Of a stretch of DNA of 64,000 nucleotides, positions 33,142-42,553 are shown piece by piece; position 1 is the stretch's first letter, and each line of letters begins with the position of its first letter. The notes under the pieces were generated by a model that had not been told where the DNA came from, did no database searches, and saw nothing but the letters and a program-made list of their open reading frames with translations. Origin of the DNA: Rhabdobacter roseus. Its GTDB lineage: Bacteria; Bacteroidota; Bacteroidia; Cytophagales; Spirosomataceae. Position numbers and translations under genes: made by a program. The stretch is taken from the NCBI RefSeq assembly GCF_014202275.1, contig NZ_JACHGF010000003.1, positions 682,001-746,000 on the forward strand, written 5' to 3'.

Positions 33142-34137
33142 TTATTTCGCTGCGACCGGTTCGATCGAGAATTTCTCCACCTTATTCTTGATGGGTGGTA
33201 CCGTTCTGAGGTAGGCAAAAATCGCCTTAAGGTCTTCTTCCTTCATGCCCGCGTACATCATCCAGGGCATAATCGTCTGGAACTCTGTGTTACTTACGGC
33301 ATGAGGTCGATAGGAGCTGTCGGCATAGGCTTTAAAGCGGGCTACAAAGGCCTCTTCTGTCCAGGCACCAAGGCCCGTTTCCGGGTCCGGGGTTAGGTTA
33401 GAGGTACGTATTATGCGGCCATCGCCCAGGCTCATTTCCCAGCCTCCCGCCCAGTCCATACCGGGTATTTTCTGCCCTTTGTCGTCGTTGTTGGTGTGGC
33501 ATTCGTAGCAGGCCGCTACGTTGGCCAGGTACTTCCCGTACGCTACCCGATCGGTCACGGCCGGGCGCTGGCTAGGCTCCGCCTTTTGCGGAATAGTGCG
33601 TAGGATGACGTTGAAGGGAAAATCAGGCTTGGAGGCAGGTACCTCGTTGTCAATGGGCTGCAACGTACGCAGGTACGCAATGATGTCCTTGATGTCTTCG
33701 GGGTCGGCTTTGGCATAATACTGGTACGGCATCACCGGAAAGAACGCGTGGCCGTCGCGGCTCACGCCAGTAGTTACGGCCCGGTAGATTTCCCCGTCGG
33801 TCCAGTCTTTAAGGGCTGCGGGGGTAATATTGCGCGAATAGAACGTACCCGGAAAACCCTCATTATGATCAAACTTCTCACCACCCGCCCCAAAGGTTTC
33901 GGGACGCAAAGGGCCCGAAAAGGCCGTGAAATCGCGACGGCTGTGACAATCCATACAAACCATCACGTGGTTGGCGAGGTACTCGCCACGCTGGACGCGC
34001 TCCGGCGTCAATTCTACTTTGAGGTCGGGGGCGTCACCTACGTTGGGCAAAAAGAGAAAAATATAGCCTACGATTCCGACAACGGCAACGACTACCACTG
34101 CCAGGACGATACCCAGTACTTTGAAAAGTTTTTTCAT
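33142..34137 (-). CDS. Dihaem c-type cytochrome
   Basis: This 331-residue protein has an N-terminal membrane anchor (residues 8-30) and two haem attachment sites, CMDCH at 61-65 and CYECH at 210-214, each followed by a methionine-containing segment (MPYQYY, MPWMMY) that can supply the sixth ligand. It faces the periplasm and passes electrons in respiration or to a dehydrogenase. No partner gene is adjacent. A clear promoter lies upstream. Confidence 0.9.
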   Translation of the reverse strand: MKKLFKVLGIVLAVVVVAVVGIVGYIFLFLPNVGDAPDLKVELTPERVQRGEYLANHVMVCMDCHSRRDFTAFSGPLRPETFGAGGEKFDHNEGFPGTFYSRNITPAALKDWTDGEIYRAVTTGVSRDGHAFFPVMPYQYYAKADPEDIKDIIAYLRTLQPIDNEVPASKPDFPFNVILRTIPQKAEPSQRPAVTDRVAYGKYLANVAACYECHTNNDDKGQKIPGMDWAGGWEMSLGDGRIIRTSNLTPDPETGLGAWTEEAFVARFKAYADSSYRPHAVSNTEFQTIMPWMMYAGMKEEDLKAIFAYLRTVPPIKNKVEKFSIEPVAAK

Positions 34138-34183
34138 ACTATCTATAAAAGAAGGGCTTAGGGTGTAGTAACTGTGTTTGTCA

Positions 34184-34216
34184 CAAAGTTATACGAATGA
34201 AAATGAACTTATCAAA
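34184..34216 (-). promoter_or_regulatory. Bacteroidota-type promoter of the cytochrome gene
   Basis: On the minus strand TTTG at 34216-34213 and TAACTTTG at 34191-34184 are separated by 21 nt, matching the -33/-7 pattern of the Bacteroidota housekeeping sigma factor. Confidence 0.65.
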
Positions 34217-34255
34217 AGTATTGTGTGAAATGGATTTTTAGGTACCTGAAAACGC

Positions 34256-34290
34256 CAGAAGGAGAATCGGACTCTCCGGTTCTCCTTCTG
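34256..34290 (-). terminator. Terminator after guaB
   Basis: CAGAAGGAGAA and TTCTCCTTCTG form an 11-bp outer stem with an inner CGGA/TCCG stem, 30 bp beyond the guaB stop. On the minus strand it is followed by GCGTTTTC. Confidence 0.7.
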
Positions 34291-34321
34291 AAAGTTTGCA
34301 AAAAACAGCACCAAAGTACCC

Positions 34322-35794
34322 CTAGCGTGAGGAATAGTTGGGAGCTTCCTTCTGGATCATGATGTCGTGCGGGTGGCTTTCTTTCACGCCCGCGGTGGTG
34401 ATCTTCACAAACTGCGCTTTCTGGAGAGCCGAAATGTCGCCCGCGCCGCAATAGCCCATGCCCGCTTTGAGGCCTCCTACCATTTGGTACAGAATTTCGG
34501 AAACTTTTCCCTTAAAAGGTACCCGCCCCACGATTCCCTCCGGCACCAGCTTCTTCACGTCGTCTTCGGCATCCTGGAAGTACCGGTCCTTGGAGCCCTC
34601 CTCCATCGCTTCCACCGAGCCCATGCCCCGGTACGCTTTGAATTTACGCCCTTCATAAATGACAATTTCGCCCGGTGCTTCGTCGGTCCCGGCCAGCATA
34701 GAGCCGATCATGACGGTGCTGGCCCCACCGGCCAGGGCCTTGGTTACATCCCCGGAGAAGCGCACGCCACCGTCGGCAATGACGGGTACATCCGTGCCTT
34801 TTAGGGCCTCAGCAGCGGCCATCACGGCTGACAGCTGCGGTACCCCGATCCCGGCGATGATCCGGGTAGTGCAGATACTTCCCGGCCCTACGCCTACCTT
34901 CACGGCATCGGCTCCGGCGGCTACCAGCGCTTTGGCGGCTTCGCCCGTGGCAATATTGCCGGCAATCACGTCCAGCTTCGGAAAGGCCTCTTTGATCGTT
35001 CGGACGGCATCAAGTACCCCTTTGGAATGCCCGTGAGCCGTATCCAGACTGATGACGTCGACCCCCGCTTTCACCAGGGCCTCTACCCGCTTGAGCAGGT
35101 CGGCCGTTACGCCCACGGCGGCACCTACCCGCAGGCGACCGTACTCGTCCTTACAGGCATTGGGGTGTGATTTCCGTTTGAGAATATCCTTGTAGGTAAT
35201 GAGTCCCGTGAGCCGGTACTCGTTATCCACGATGGGTAATTTTTCGATTTTATATTCCTGAAGAATGTACTCGGCGTCATCGAGCGAGAGCCCTTCGGAA
35301 GCCGTGATCAGGTTTTGCTTCGTCATGATCTCCGTAACGGGCCGCCCCATGTCGCGCTGAAAGCGCAGGTCGCGGTTGGTTAGGATACCGATCAGCCGAC
35401 TTTGTTTATCCACCACGGGAATCCCCCCTATTTTGAATTCCCGCATGATCTGGTGCGCGTCGCCGAGGGTAGCTCCTTCGGTGAGCGTAATCGGGTCCAG
35501 GATCATGCCGCTTTCTGAGCGTTTGACCTTCCGTACCTGCTCCGCCTGTGCTTCCAGCGTCATGTTTTTGTGGATAATGCCAATCCCCCCTTCCTGGGCC
35601 ATCGCAATGGCCAGCTCGTATTCAGTCACGGTGTCCATAGCCGCTGAAACGAGCGGAATGTTCAGTTGAATGTTGCGGGTAAGACGGGTAATCGTAGATG
35701 CGTCGCGCGGGAGAATTTCCGAGTAAGCAGGAAGAAGTAGTACGTCGTCGTAGGTAAGCGCCTCGTAAAGGACTTTGGATGGGTCTGTGCTCAT
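34322..35794 (-). CDS. guaB: IMP dehydrogenase
   Basis: This enzyme oxidises IMP to XMP, the committed step of GMP synthesis. I take the ATG at 35794 (490 residues) rather than a TTG two codons upstream. The barrel carries the catalytic loop [10 protein letters not shown] with Cys308, and two CBS domains lie at about 95-205, where nucleotides regulate activity. The flap signature [10 protein letters not shown] is present. It is a single-gene transcript ending at the hairpin 34256-34290. Confidence 0.96.
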   Translation of the reverse strand: MSTDPSKVLYEALTYDDVLLLPAYSEILPRDASTITRLTRNIQLNIPLVSAAMDTVTEYELAIAMAQEGGIGIIHKNMTLEAQAEQVRKVKRSESGMILDPITLTEGATLGDAHQIMREFKIGGIPVVDKQSRLIGILTNRDLRFQRDMGRPVTEIMTKQNLITASEGLSLDDAEYILQEYKIEKLPIVDNEYRLTGLITYKDILKRKSHPNACKDEYGRLRVGAAVGVTADLLKRVEALVKAGVDVISLDTAHGHSKGVLDAVRTIKEAFPKLDVIAGNIATGEAAKALVAAGADAVKVGVGPGSICTTRIIAGIGVPQLSAVMAAAEALKGTDVPVIADGGVRFSGDVTKALAGGASTVMIGSMLAGTDEAPGEIVIYEGRKFKAYRGMGSVEAMEEGSKDRYFQDAEDDVKKLVPEGIVGRVPFKGKVSEILYQMVGGLKAGMGYCGAGDISALQKAQFVKITTAGVKESHPHDIMIQKEAPNYSSR

Positions 35795-35896
35795 GGGCAA
35801 ATAATCATATTGTTATTTGCCGGGCAAAATTACGTAGAAGTTTGCAGATCCGAAAACAATTTGTTGTTGCTGCAATATTATTTTTTCGCGAGCTAC

Positions 35897-37108
35897 TTAG
35901 CTCACCAGCACCCGTACTTTTTTGATCCGTTTTTTGTCTGCCGACTGTACCTTGAAAGTCAGGTCACGGTGGGTAGCCTGCTCGCCCGTGCGGGGCAGGC
36001 GCGAGAAGAGCTCAAGCAGTAATCCGCCCAGCGACTCGCTACTCCCCCTGATTTCCTCGAAGTAGTCCGACTCCAAACCCAGGATACGGCAAAAATCGTT
36101 GATAAGTACCTTTCCTTCAAAAACAAAGGTTTTGTCGTCTACCTGGTTGTAATTCACTTCCTCTTCTTCGTCGTACTCGTCGTTGATGTCGCCGAATATC
36201 TCCTCAATGATGTCTTCGAGGGTAATGAGCCCGCTGGTACCGCCATACTCATCCACCACGATGGCCATGTGTACGCGCCGGTTCTGAAACTCCTGCATGA
36301 GGTCGTCGAGGCGTTTACTTTCGGGAATAAAGTAAGCTTTGCGCATCAGCTTCTGCCAGGCAAAGTGCTCGTCGCGGTGCAGGTGCGGCAATAAATCTTT
36401 CACGTATAGGATACCTTCTACGGAGTCGAGGGTTTCCTGGTATACCGGTACCCGCGAGTAGCCCGACTTGTTGATTTTATCCATGAGCTCGTGAAAATCC
36501 AGCTCCATGTCAAAGGCGGTGATATTCAGCCGTGGCTTCATGGCCTGGCGGGCGGTGGTTTGTCCGAAAGTAGCCAGTCCGCGCAGCAAATCCCGCTCCT
36601 CCTCGCTTTCCGACTGCTTCTCCAGGCGTTCGGCGGCGGCTTCGGCTCCCTCGGGCAGGAGTACACCCCAGCGGGTAGCCAGCGCGGCCAGGCGGCGGTT
36701 GAGGGGATTGGCCAGCCGCATGACGGGCCCCAGCACTGCCCCTACCCGCTGCACCAGGGGCAGTGCGTGGCGCCCCGCATAAAAGCGCACCAGGGCATCC
36801 AGCCAAAGCCAAAAGAGCAGTACTGCCACCGGTACCCAGGGGTAGGTACGGAGCTCCGCCGTTTCCAGCAGCGTCCAAAACAGCCGGGCCCCCAGCAAAA
36901 AGGCGAGTAAGGTAAAGACGCGCTGAACCAGCGACAGGGTAAGCCTTTGGGCCTGGTCGAGTGGTATATAGTCAGCGCTGGGTTTTCTTTCCCAGGGTAC
37001 CTCCACGGTTGGGATGGCCGCGTAAGCCGCCCGAACAGCCGAAAAAAAGAGAGAAAAAAGCAGAAGTACCGCTACGGCAACAACCTCGGGGGTAGGTATC
37101 TGAACCAT
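35897..37108 (-). CDS. gldE: Gliding-motility-associated CNNM/CBS-domain protein GldE
   Basis: I prefer the ATG at 37108 (403 residues): the longer frame to 37264 starts at a TTG inside the ssb terminator. The protein has an N-terminal membrane region (CNNM-like DUF21), two CBS domains (about 150-280, with NKSGYSRVPVYQETLDSVEGILYVKDLL and MAIVVDEYGGTSGLITLEDIIEEIFGDI), and a CorC/HlyC C-terminal domain. In Bacteroidota this gene follows mutY and ssb and is named GldE; a role in magnesium transport or gliding machinery assembly is suggested by family. Confidence 0.85.
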   Translation of the reverse strand: MVQIPTPEVVAVAVLLLFSLFFSAVRAAYAAIPTVEVPWERKPSADYIPLDQAQRLTLSLVQRVFTLLAFLLGARLFWTLLETAELRTYPWVPVAVLLFWLWLDALVRFYAGRHALPLVQRVGAVLGPVMRLANPLNRRLAALATRWGVLLPEGAEAAAERLEKQSESEEERDLLRGLATFGQTTARQAMKPRLNITAFDMELDFHELMDKINKSGYSRVPVYQETLDSVEGILYVKDLLPHLHRDEHFAWQKLMRKAYFIPESKRLDDLMQEFQNRRVHMAIVVDEYGGTSGLITLEDIIEEIFGDINDEYDEEEEVNYNQVDDKTFVFEGKVLINDFCRILGLESDYFEEIRGSSESLGGLLLELFSRLPRTGEQATHRDLTFKVQSADKKRIKKVRVLVS

Positions 37109-37261
37109 CTCGGGGACAAGCCCGAGAGCAGGAAGGGGGGCATTGCGGTAAAAAACGGTGCGAAAGCACGTTCGGGATAGGGGATCGTCACTATCGGGTA
37201 TTTCTTCCACTGGGGCTATAAAATCTGATGGAGCAAGTATAGGGCTATTGTCAAAAAGAAG

Positions 37262-37285
37262 CAAGCCCCGCCGCAGCGGGGCTTT
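37262..37285 (-). terminator. Terminator after ssb
   Basis: AAGCCCCGC, a 4-nt loop and GCGGGGCTT form a 9-bp GC-rich stem, followed on the minus strand by GCTTCTTTTTG. It lies 18 bp past the ssb stop, so most transcripts should end before gldE. Confidence 0.8.
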
Positions 37286-37302
37286 GTATAAAGTACCTAA
37301 GC

Positions 37303-37788
37303 TCAGAAGGGCAGATCGTCGTCATCGGCACTCCCGGCGGCCATCGTCGGCGGTACGGGGTCGGGGGTACGCGGTGCCGCCGGAGCACTACCGGTAGTAG
37401 CCCTGGGAGCCGCTGCCGCTGGTGCGGAGGACTCTCCTCCACCGGAGCCGGCACCGCTGCCCCCCAGTAGGGTCATGCTGCTGGCCCGGATCGTCACGCC
37501 CGACCGCTGCTGCCCTTCCTTATCGGTCCAGTTTTCGGTCCGGATGCGGCCTTCTATGTAAACGGAGTTTCCTTTGCGGAGGTACTTTTCGGCAATCTGG
37601 GCCAGTCGATCCCAAAGCTCGATCCGGTGCCATTCGGTTTGCTCGACCCGCTCCCCGCTTTTGTTGGTATAGGATTCGGACGTAGCGATGTTGAAGCGGG
37701 CCACCGACGAGCCGCCTTCCAGGTACCTTACCTCCGGGTCGCTACCGAGGTTTCCAATCAAGATCACTTTATTAACGCTTCCTGCCAT
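37303..37788 (-). CDS. ssb: Single-stranded DNA-binding protein
   Basis: This 161-residue protein has the OB-fold of SSB at residues 1-110 (VNKVILIGNLGSDPEVRYLEGGSSVARFNIATSE at the start and a WHRIELW strand), then a flexible Gly/Ala/Pro-rich linker and the acidic tip DDDDLPF that recruits repair and replication proteins. It coats single-stranded DNA during replication and repair. It lies between mutY and gldE on the minus strand. Confidence 0.95.
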   Translation of the reverse strand: MAGSVNKVILIGNLGSDPEVRYLEGGSSVARFNIATSESYTNKSGERVEQTEWHRIELWDRLAQIAEKYLRKGNSVYIEGRIRTENWTDKEGQQRSGVTIRASSMTLLGGSGAGSGGGESSAPAAAAPRATTGSAPAAPRTPDPVPPTMAAGSADDDDLPF

Positions 37789-37852
37789 ATTTTATCAGTT
37801 AGTCAAAAGTAGTATTACGTGAGCCGTTGCTCGTTTGAACTATTTTATAAAG

Positions 37853-38935
37853 TTAAGAAAAAAAATATTCTTTCACATACGCATCGATCAAAACGGGCTT
37901 GGGTAGTTGCTCAATCTCCTCTTCGTCGTAAAAGACCATGCCGACGGGCAGTGGCAGACTCGTTTGCTCGGGCAGCTCAAACCGCCAAAAACGCGTTTTC
38001 AGGCGTTGGTGCGACAACAAATGTACGTAAGGCCCCCGTACAGGTAGTCCTTTTCCGGCTTGCGCCCAGCTAGTGAGGTACGCGTCAGGGAGTAAGTCGT
38101 CGAGTAGTTCGACCTCCTGGGTTGTTTCTACGAGGTAAAAATCGTACATTCCCTGCCACACGTCCTTTCCGGTGCGTTCGCGCATGGCCAGTTTTCCCCG
38201 CTGCTCAAGCACGATGTAGTTCAGGTAGCGGTCGCGTACTTTAGCTTTCTTGGCCTTGACGGGCAGCAGCGCCTGCGCCCCGTGCTGAAAAGCGTAGCAC
38301 AGCGTATTGAAGGGGCACAGCAGGCAGTCGGGTGCTACGGGCTGGCACTGAATGGCTCCGAATTCGATGAGGGCCTGGTTGAAGGTAGCTGCGTCGTCGG
38401 CAGGCATAAGGTACTGGGCCAGGTCGGCAAATTCTTTCTTGGCTGCCGTACTTAGTATGTCCGTCCGGATACCAAAAATCCGGGCAAGTACCCGGTACAC
38501 GTTTCCATCCACGGCCGCGACGGCTTCATTAAAAGCGAAAGAGGCTACGGCTCCTGCCGTGTAGGTACCAATTCCTTTTAGTTTGAGCAACCCGGCGTAG
38601 GTAGTTGGGAAAGTACCTCCCTGCTCCGCCACGATCTGGCGGGCCGTTTGGTGCATGTTGCGGGCGCGGGAGTAGTAGCCCAGCCCCTGCCACAGCCTCA
38701 GTACGTCTTTTTCGTCGGCCTGGGCCAGGTCGGTTACGGTAGGATAGGCCGCCACAAACCGGAGGTAGTACGGCAACCCCTGCGCCACGCGGGTCTGCTG
38801 CAGGATGACTTCCGACAGCCATATCTGGTAGGGATCGGTGGTATGCCGCCAGGGCAAGTCGCGATGATGATGGTGGTACCAGCGGATAATTCTTTCGCTA
38901 AATTCGGACGGCGTTATCTCTACTTCCAAGCTCAT
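37853..38935 (-). CDS. mutY: A/G-specific adenine DNA glycosylase
   Basis: This 360-residue enzyme removes adenine mispaired with 8-oxoguanine. The helix-hairpin-helix LKGIGTYTAGAVASFAF and following catalytic-Asp region (AVDGNVYRVLAR) are present, with a 4Fe-4S site arranged as C-x6-C-x2-C-x5-C in CQPVAPDCLLCPFNTLC. The C-terminal NUDIX-like domain recognises 8-oxoG. The length is normal. It is the first gene of the mutY-ssb-gldE cluster. Confidence 0.95.
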   Translation of the reverse strand: MSLEVEITPSEFSERIIRWYHHHHRDLPWRHTTDPYQIWLSEVILQQTRVAQGLPYYLRFVAAYPTVTDLAQADEKDVLRLWQGLGYYSRARNMHQTARQIVAEQGGTFPTTYAGLLKLKGIGTYTAGAVASFAFNEAVAAVDGNVYRVLARIFGIRTDILSTAAKKEFADLAQYLMPADDAATFNQALIEFGAIQCQPVAPDCLLCPFNTLCYAFQHGAQALLPVKAKKAKVRDRYLNYIVLEQRGKLAMRERTGKDVWQGMYDFYLVETTQEVELLDDLLPDAYLTSWAQAGKGLPVRGPYVHLLSHQRLKTRFWRFELPEQTSLPLPVGMVFYDEEEIEQLPKPVLIDAYVKEYFFS

Positions 38936-39016
38936 TAGTAAGTTTTACTCGCTGTTTTTTAGTGAATTATAAAAAAAATGAAAAGGCTATACTTTTAAGT
39001 TTTAGTAAAATTACGC

Positions 39017-39024
39017 TACCTTTG
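39017..39024 (+). promoter_or_regulatory. -7 element of the HU gene promoter
   Basis: TACCTTTG fits TAnnTTTG exactly, about 70 bp before the GTG start, with T-rich -33 sequence upstream. Confidence 0.6.
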
Positions 39025-39092
39025 TACTCCCAAAAACGGAAAGACAATTTTTTTCAAACGGAGTAATATTCATTTTAAAGTTAGTAAACACA

Positions 39093-39398
39093 GTGACTAA
39101 GGCAGACGTAATCGCTCAGATTTCTGAAAAAACCGGTGTAGAAAAGGCTGATGTTCAGCAGACCCTGGAAACATTCTTCACCGTGGTTAAAGATTCACTC
39201 GCTGATGGCGAAAATCTTTACGTAAGGGGTTTCGGTAGTTTTATCAACAAGAAACGTGCCCGCAAGGTTGCTCGCAACATCTCGCAGGGTACTTCCATGA
39301 TCATCGACGAGCACTTTGTGCCCAGCTTCAAGCCGGCCAAAATTTTCGTTGAGCAAGTAAAAACGAGCGACAAGTTAAAAGCCGTCGTTGAAAAGTAA
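39093..39398 (+). CDS. HU-family nucleoid DNA-binding protein
   Basis: This 101-residue protein begins TKADVIAQISEKTGVEKADVQQTLETFF and has the DNA-binding arm region GFGSFINKKRARKVARN, both typical of HU/IHF proteins. It bends and compacts DNA. The only reasonable start is a GTG at 39093. The gene is divergent from mutY and is followed after 48 bp by a TPR protein. Confidence 0.93.
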   Translation: MTKADVIAQISEKTGVEKADVQQTLETFFTVVKDSLADGENLYVRGFGSFINKKRARKVARNISQGTSMIIDEHFVPSFKPAKIFVEQVKTSDKLKAVVEK

Positions 39399-39446
39399 TT
39401 TCCCTTCCTACCCGAAGGAGATTATTTGCACTAACAAAAGCAAAGT

Positions 39447-40292
39447 ATGAAGAGGTCCATTGTGTTGGTTTGCGTATTGGCCGTTACGTTAGTGGGTACG
39501 CTGTACAGCTTACCCAAGGTGGTAGTCAATACTAAAAACCAGGATGTGGATGCCGGACAAAGTACAGCTCAGGCACCAGAAAATGACGCGAGAGGAGATG
39601 GGGCCCCGGCCGACAACCACTCGGCTCAGCCTCTGGCGCCTGAGCAGCTCCGGCAAATTGAAGAATTGCGCGGGGCTTACACCCAGGCCGGGCCCGGGGA
39701 GCGCCCCGAGGCGGCCATAAAACTATCCGACGCCTACAGCCGTTTGCAACGGTTAGACAGCGCCGCTTACTACGCTGAGCAAGCAGCCTTGCTTATCCCG
39801 TCGGTGGAGAACTGGCTGCGGACCGGTGATCGCTACTACGAAGCCTACGGGTTTGCGGTAGAAGAAACCAAAGCCGCTCAGCTGGGCGTAAAAACCAGGG
39901 CGTCTTACCAAAAAGCGCTCGACCTGAATCCCGAGCTACTAGCAGCCAAAGCCAACATGGCGATGACCTACGTCAACACGGCCTCACCCATGCAGGGAAT
40001 CATGCTGCTCCGCGAAGTACTCGATGCCGACCCTACCAATGAGCTGGCGTTATTTAATCTGGGTATACTCTCGATGCGTTCTAACCAGTATACCAAAGCG
40101 GTGGAGCGCTTCCAGCAAATCCTGATCAACAGCCCTTCCAACACGAAGGCGCAGTTTTACCTGGGCGTGTGCCTGGTGGAGCTGGGACGTAACGACGAAG
40201 CTCGTAAAGTACTGGCCGATGTCAAAAAGAAAGAAAAAGATCCGGTGATTCAGCAGGCCATTGGCGAGTTGGAGCAGCGGCTCGATGAATGA
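39447..40292 (+). CDS. Membrane-anchored tetratricopeptide-repeat protein
   Basis: This 281-residue protein has an N-terminal hydrophobic anchor (residues 5-25), a low-complexity linker and TPR units in the C-terminal half (for example NELALFNLGILSMRSNQYTKAVERFQQIL and SNTKAQFYLGVCLVELGRNDEARKVL). The repeats would face the periplasm and bind partner proteins; none is apparent. It lies between the HU gene and the COX24-like ribosomal gene, an order I recall in other Cytophagales. Confidence 0.8.
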   Translation: MKRSIVLVCVLAVTLVGTLYSLPKVVVNTKNQDVDAGQSTAQAPENDARGDGAPADNHSAQPLAPEQLRQIEELRGAYTQAGPGERPEAAIKLSDAYSRLQRLDSAAYYAEQAALLIPSVENWLRTGDRYYEAYGFAVEETKAAQLGVKTRASYQKALDLNPELLAAKANMAMTYVNTASPMQGIMLLREVLDADPTNELALFNLGILSMRSNQYTKAVERFQQILINSPSNTKAQFYLGVCLVELGRNDEARKVLADVKKKEKDPVIQQAIGELEQRLDE

Positions 40293-40374
40293 TCAAAGTA
40301 AACAGGTGCTTGCCCTAAGCACCGAAGAAGGTATTCAAGTAATTTTTCACATTAACATTTAACCGTTATAAGCT

Positions 40375-40464
40375 ATGCCTTGCGGAAAGAAAAGAAAGAG
40401 ACATAAGATTTCAACGCACAAGAGAAAGAAGCGTCTAAGAAAGAACCGACATAAGAAGAAGTAA
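40375..40464 (+). CDS. AURKAIP1/COX24-type small ribosomal protein (29 aa)
   Basis: This tiny gene encodes 29 residues, MPCGKKRKRHKISTHKRKK followed by RLRKNRHKKK, nearly all basic. It matches the AURKAIP1/COX24 family, the bacterial counterpart of mitochondrial mS38 and of actinobacterial bS22, which packs into rRNA of the small ribosomal subunit. It lies upstream of RNase G on the same strand. Its size kept it off standard long-ORF lists. Confidence 0.9.
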   Translation: MPCGKKRKRHKISTHKRKKRLRKNRHKKK

Positions 40465-40603
40465 GGACAAGCGTGAGACTGGGGGCTGCCGTTAGGTACA
40501 GAGATCTGGTCTCACGCTTTGTATTTTTCCTACTCCTCCGCATTTCTCTTCGAAATGCCGTGCCTAATTATCAACTTTAAAAGACCAATCAATTGGTTAT
40601 ACA

Positions 40604-42166
40604 TTGAGTAACGAATTAATCATAAATTCTACTCAAAAGGGGGAGCGTATAGCCCTTTTGCAGAATAAACGTCTACTTGAATACCACGTCGAAGCACCCG
40701 ATCAGAACTTTACCGTTGGCGATATCTACCTCGGTACAGTTCGGAAGTTAGTCACGGGACTTAACGCCGCTTTTGTGGATGTGGGCTACGAGAAGGATGC
40801 TTTCCTGCATTATCTCGATTTAGGACCCAACATCAACTCCCTGAACAAGTTGACGAAAGACGCCGTTGCCAAACGCGTCAACTCCGGGAAGCTGGCAAAC
40901 TTCAAGATGGAACCCGAAATTGAAAAACTGGGTAAAATCGACAAGGTACTTTCCAAGAATCAGCCCATTCTGGTGCAGATTGTCAAAGAGCCCATTTCTA
41001 CCAAGGGGCCTCGCCTTTCCTGCGATATTTCCATCGCAGGCCGTTATATCGTACTTGTTCCTTTTTCCAATTCTGTCAATCTTTCCAAAAAGATCACCGA
41101 CAAGCAGGAGCGTACCCGTCTCCAGCGGCTCATGTCTTCCATCAAACCCGCCAACTTCGGCGTGATCGTCCGTACGGTGGCGCAGGGTAAAGATGTGGAA
41201 GAGCTGGATCGTGACCTGCAAACCTGCATTGAAAAGTGGGAAAATGGCATCAAAGCCCTGCGCGACGCCAAACCCCGCGACCGCATCATCGGTGAAATGA
41301 ACCGGGCGTCTTCGATCCTGCGGGATATGCTCAACGAATCCTTCGATAGCATCACCGTAGACTCCAAGGAGGTATACGACGACATCAAAACGTACATCCG
41401 TACCATTGCGCCCGACAAAGAAAATATCCTGCGGTTTCATAACGGCAAGAATAAGCTTTTTGAACAATTCGGTTTAGAAAAGCAGATCAAGTCGCTGTTT
41501 GGACGATCGGTAAGCCTGCCCGCCGGAGGGTACCTGATCATCGAGCATACCGAAGCCCTGCACGTCGTGGACGTCAACAGCGGCAACAAATCCAACACCG
41601 AGGAAGATCAGGAAGCCACGGCCGTCAGTGTCAACATCGAAGCCGCCAAGGAAATTGCCCGTCAGCTACGCCTGCGCGACATGGGGGGTATCATCGTGGT
41701 GGACTTCATCGACATGAAGAAAGCCGAAAACAAGCGGAAGATCCACGACATCATGCGGGAGGAGATGAAATACGATCGCTCCAAGTATACCGTCCTGCCG
41801 CTTTCTAAGTTCGGTCTGATGCAAATCACCCGGCAGCGGGTCCGGCCGGAGCTCAACATCGTTACCCGCGAAACCTGCCCTACCTGCGGTGGCACCGGCA
41901 CCATTCAGGCCAGCATCCTGGTATCGGATATTATTCTTAATAACCTGGACTACATCCTTACCAAGCAGAATGAGCGCGGAATTACGGTGGCCCTGCATCC
42001 GTTTCTGTACGCGTACTTTACCAAAGGATTCATCTCCGAGCAGGTACGGTGGTTCTTTAAATACAAAAGCTGGGTAAAGCTCATGCAGGACAGTTCCCTT
42101 GGTGTCGTGGAATTTAAATTTCACAACCGCTTTGGGGAAGAGATAGAAATCACCCAGGTCAATTAA
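40604..42166 (+). CDS. rng: Ribonuclease E/G family endoribonuclease
   Basis: This 520-residue enzyme has an S1 RNA-binding domain near residues 35-130 and the RNase E/G catalytic site with Asp323 in HVVDVNSG and Asp367 in IVVDFIDM. The zinc-link CPTC at 425-428 holds the dimer together. It processes rRNA and mRNA. It lacks the long degradosome tail, so it is G-type in length. The start is a TTG at 40604. A terminator follows at 42207. Confidence 0.94.
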   Translation: MSNELIINSTQKGERIALLQNKRLLEYHVEAPDQNFTVGDIYLGTVRKLVTGLNAAFVDVGYEKDAFLHYLDLGPNINSLNKLTKDAVAKRVNSGKLANFKMEPEIEKLGKIDKVLSKNQPILVQIVKEPISTKGPRLSCDISIAGRYIVLVPFSNSVNLSKKITDKQERTRLQRLMSSIKPANFGVIVRTVAQGKDVEELDRDLQTCIEKWENGIKALRDAKPRDRIIGEMNRASSILRDMLNESFDSITVDSKEVYDDIKTYIRTIAPDKENILRFHNGKNKLFEQFGLEKQIKSLFGRSVSLPAGGYLIIEHTEALHVVDVNSGNKSNTEEDQEATAVSVNIEAAKEIARQLRLRDMGGIIVVDFIDMKKAENKRKIHDIMREEMKYDRSKYTVLPLSKFGLMQITRQRVRPELNIVTRETCPTCGGTGTIQASILVSDIILNNLDYILTKQNERGITVALHPFLYAYFTKGFISEQVRWFFKYKSWVKLMQDSSLGVVEFKFHNRFGEEIEITQVN

Positions 42167-42206
42167 GATCATCGCTACTTCTATCCTGTATCATCCAAGA
42201 CATTTC

Positions 42207-42243
42207 AAGCCTCCTTTCCTAGCCGAAGGGGGGCTTTTTTTCG
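42207..42243 (+). terminator. Terminator after the RNase G gene
   Basis: AAGCCTCCTT and AAGGGGGGCTT pair across a short loop and run into TTTTTTTC. Confidence 0.7.
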
Positions 42244-42553
42244 ACGCTGGTTCGCGTTTGCAACGCGAATCCTCCCCGATCTCTTGCGTTTGTAACGCAT
42301 GTCATCGTCCCGAGGGCAACGATTCAAAAAATAGGTACTTAAAATTAAGTACTTTTTAAAAGTAAAGTACTCTATGCTAGTAGGATACCGCATGAAAGTG
42401 ATTCATAAAAATACCCGTACTAGTACAGCCAGTCTACCATGGTTATGTATAAATCTTGTTTATCAACGACTTGCGCCTTCCTGCGGATTCCTATTTTCCG
42501 AGGGTGCACTCAACCCGCACTACCTCCCAACTACCCTGACCTTTTACCGCAGC
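42244..42553. other. Intergenic stretch before the GH78-like gene
   Basis: It holds the two REP-like palindromes at 42251-42300 and an A+T-rich stretch with several GGTACTT/AAGTAC words. I see no further gene. An upstream extension of the GH78-like frame (from 42374) is rejected as start. Confidence 0.5.
42251..42300. repeat. Two REP-like palindromes
   Basis: TTCGCGTTTGCAACGCGAA at 42251-42269 is a perfect 19-bp palindrome around a central base; a degenerate copy TTGCGTTTGTAACGCAT lies at 42284-42300. These match the cluster near 29048-29240. Confidence 0.7.

Noticed and set aside
42374..42553. An N-terminal extension of the GH78-like protein
   Set aside because: The extension would bury a clean signal peptide that begins at the ATG at 42554.
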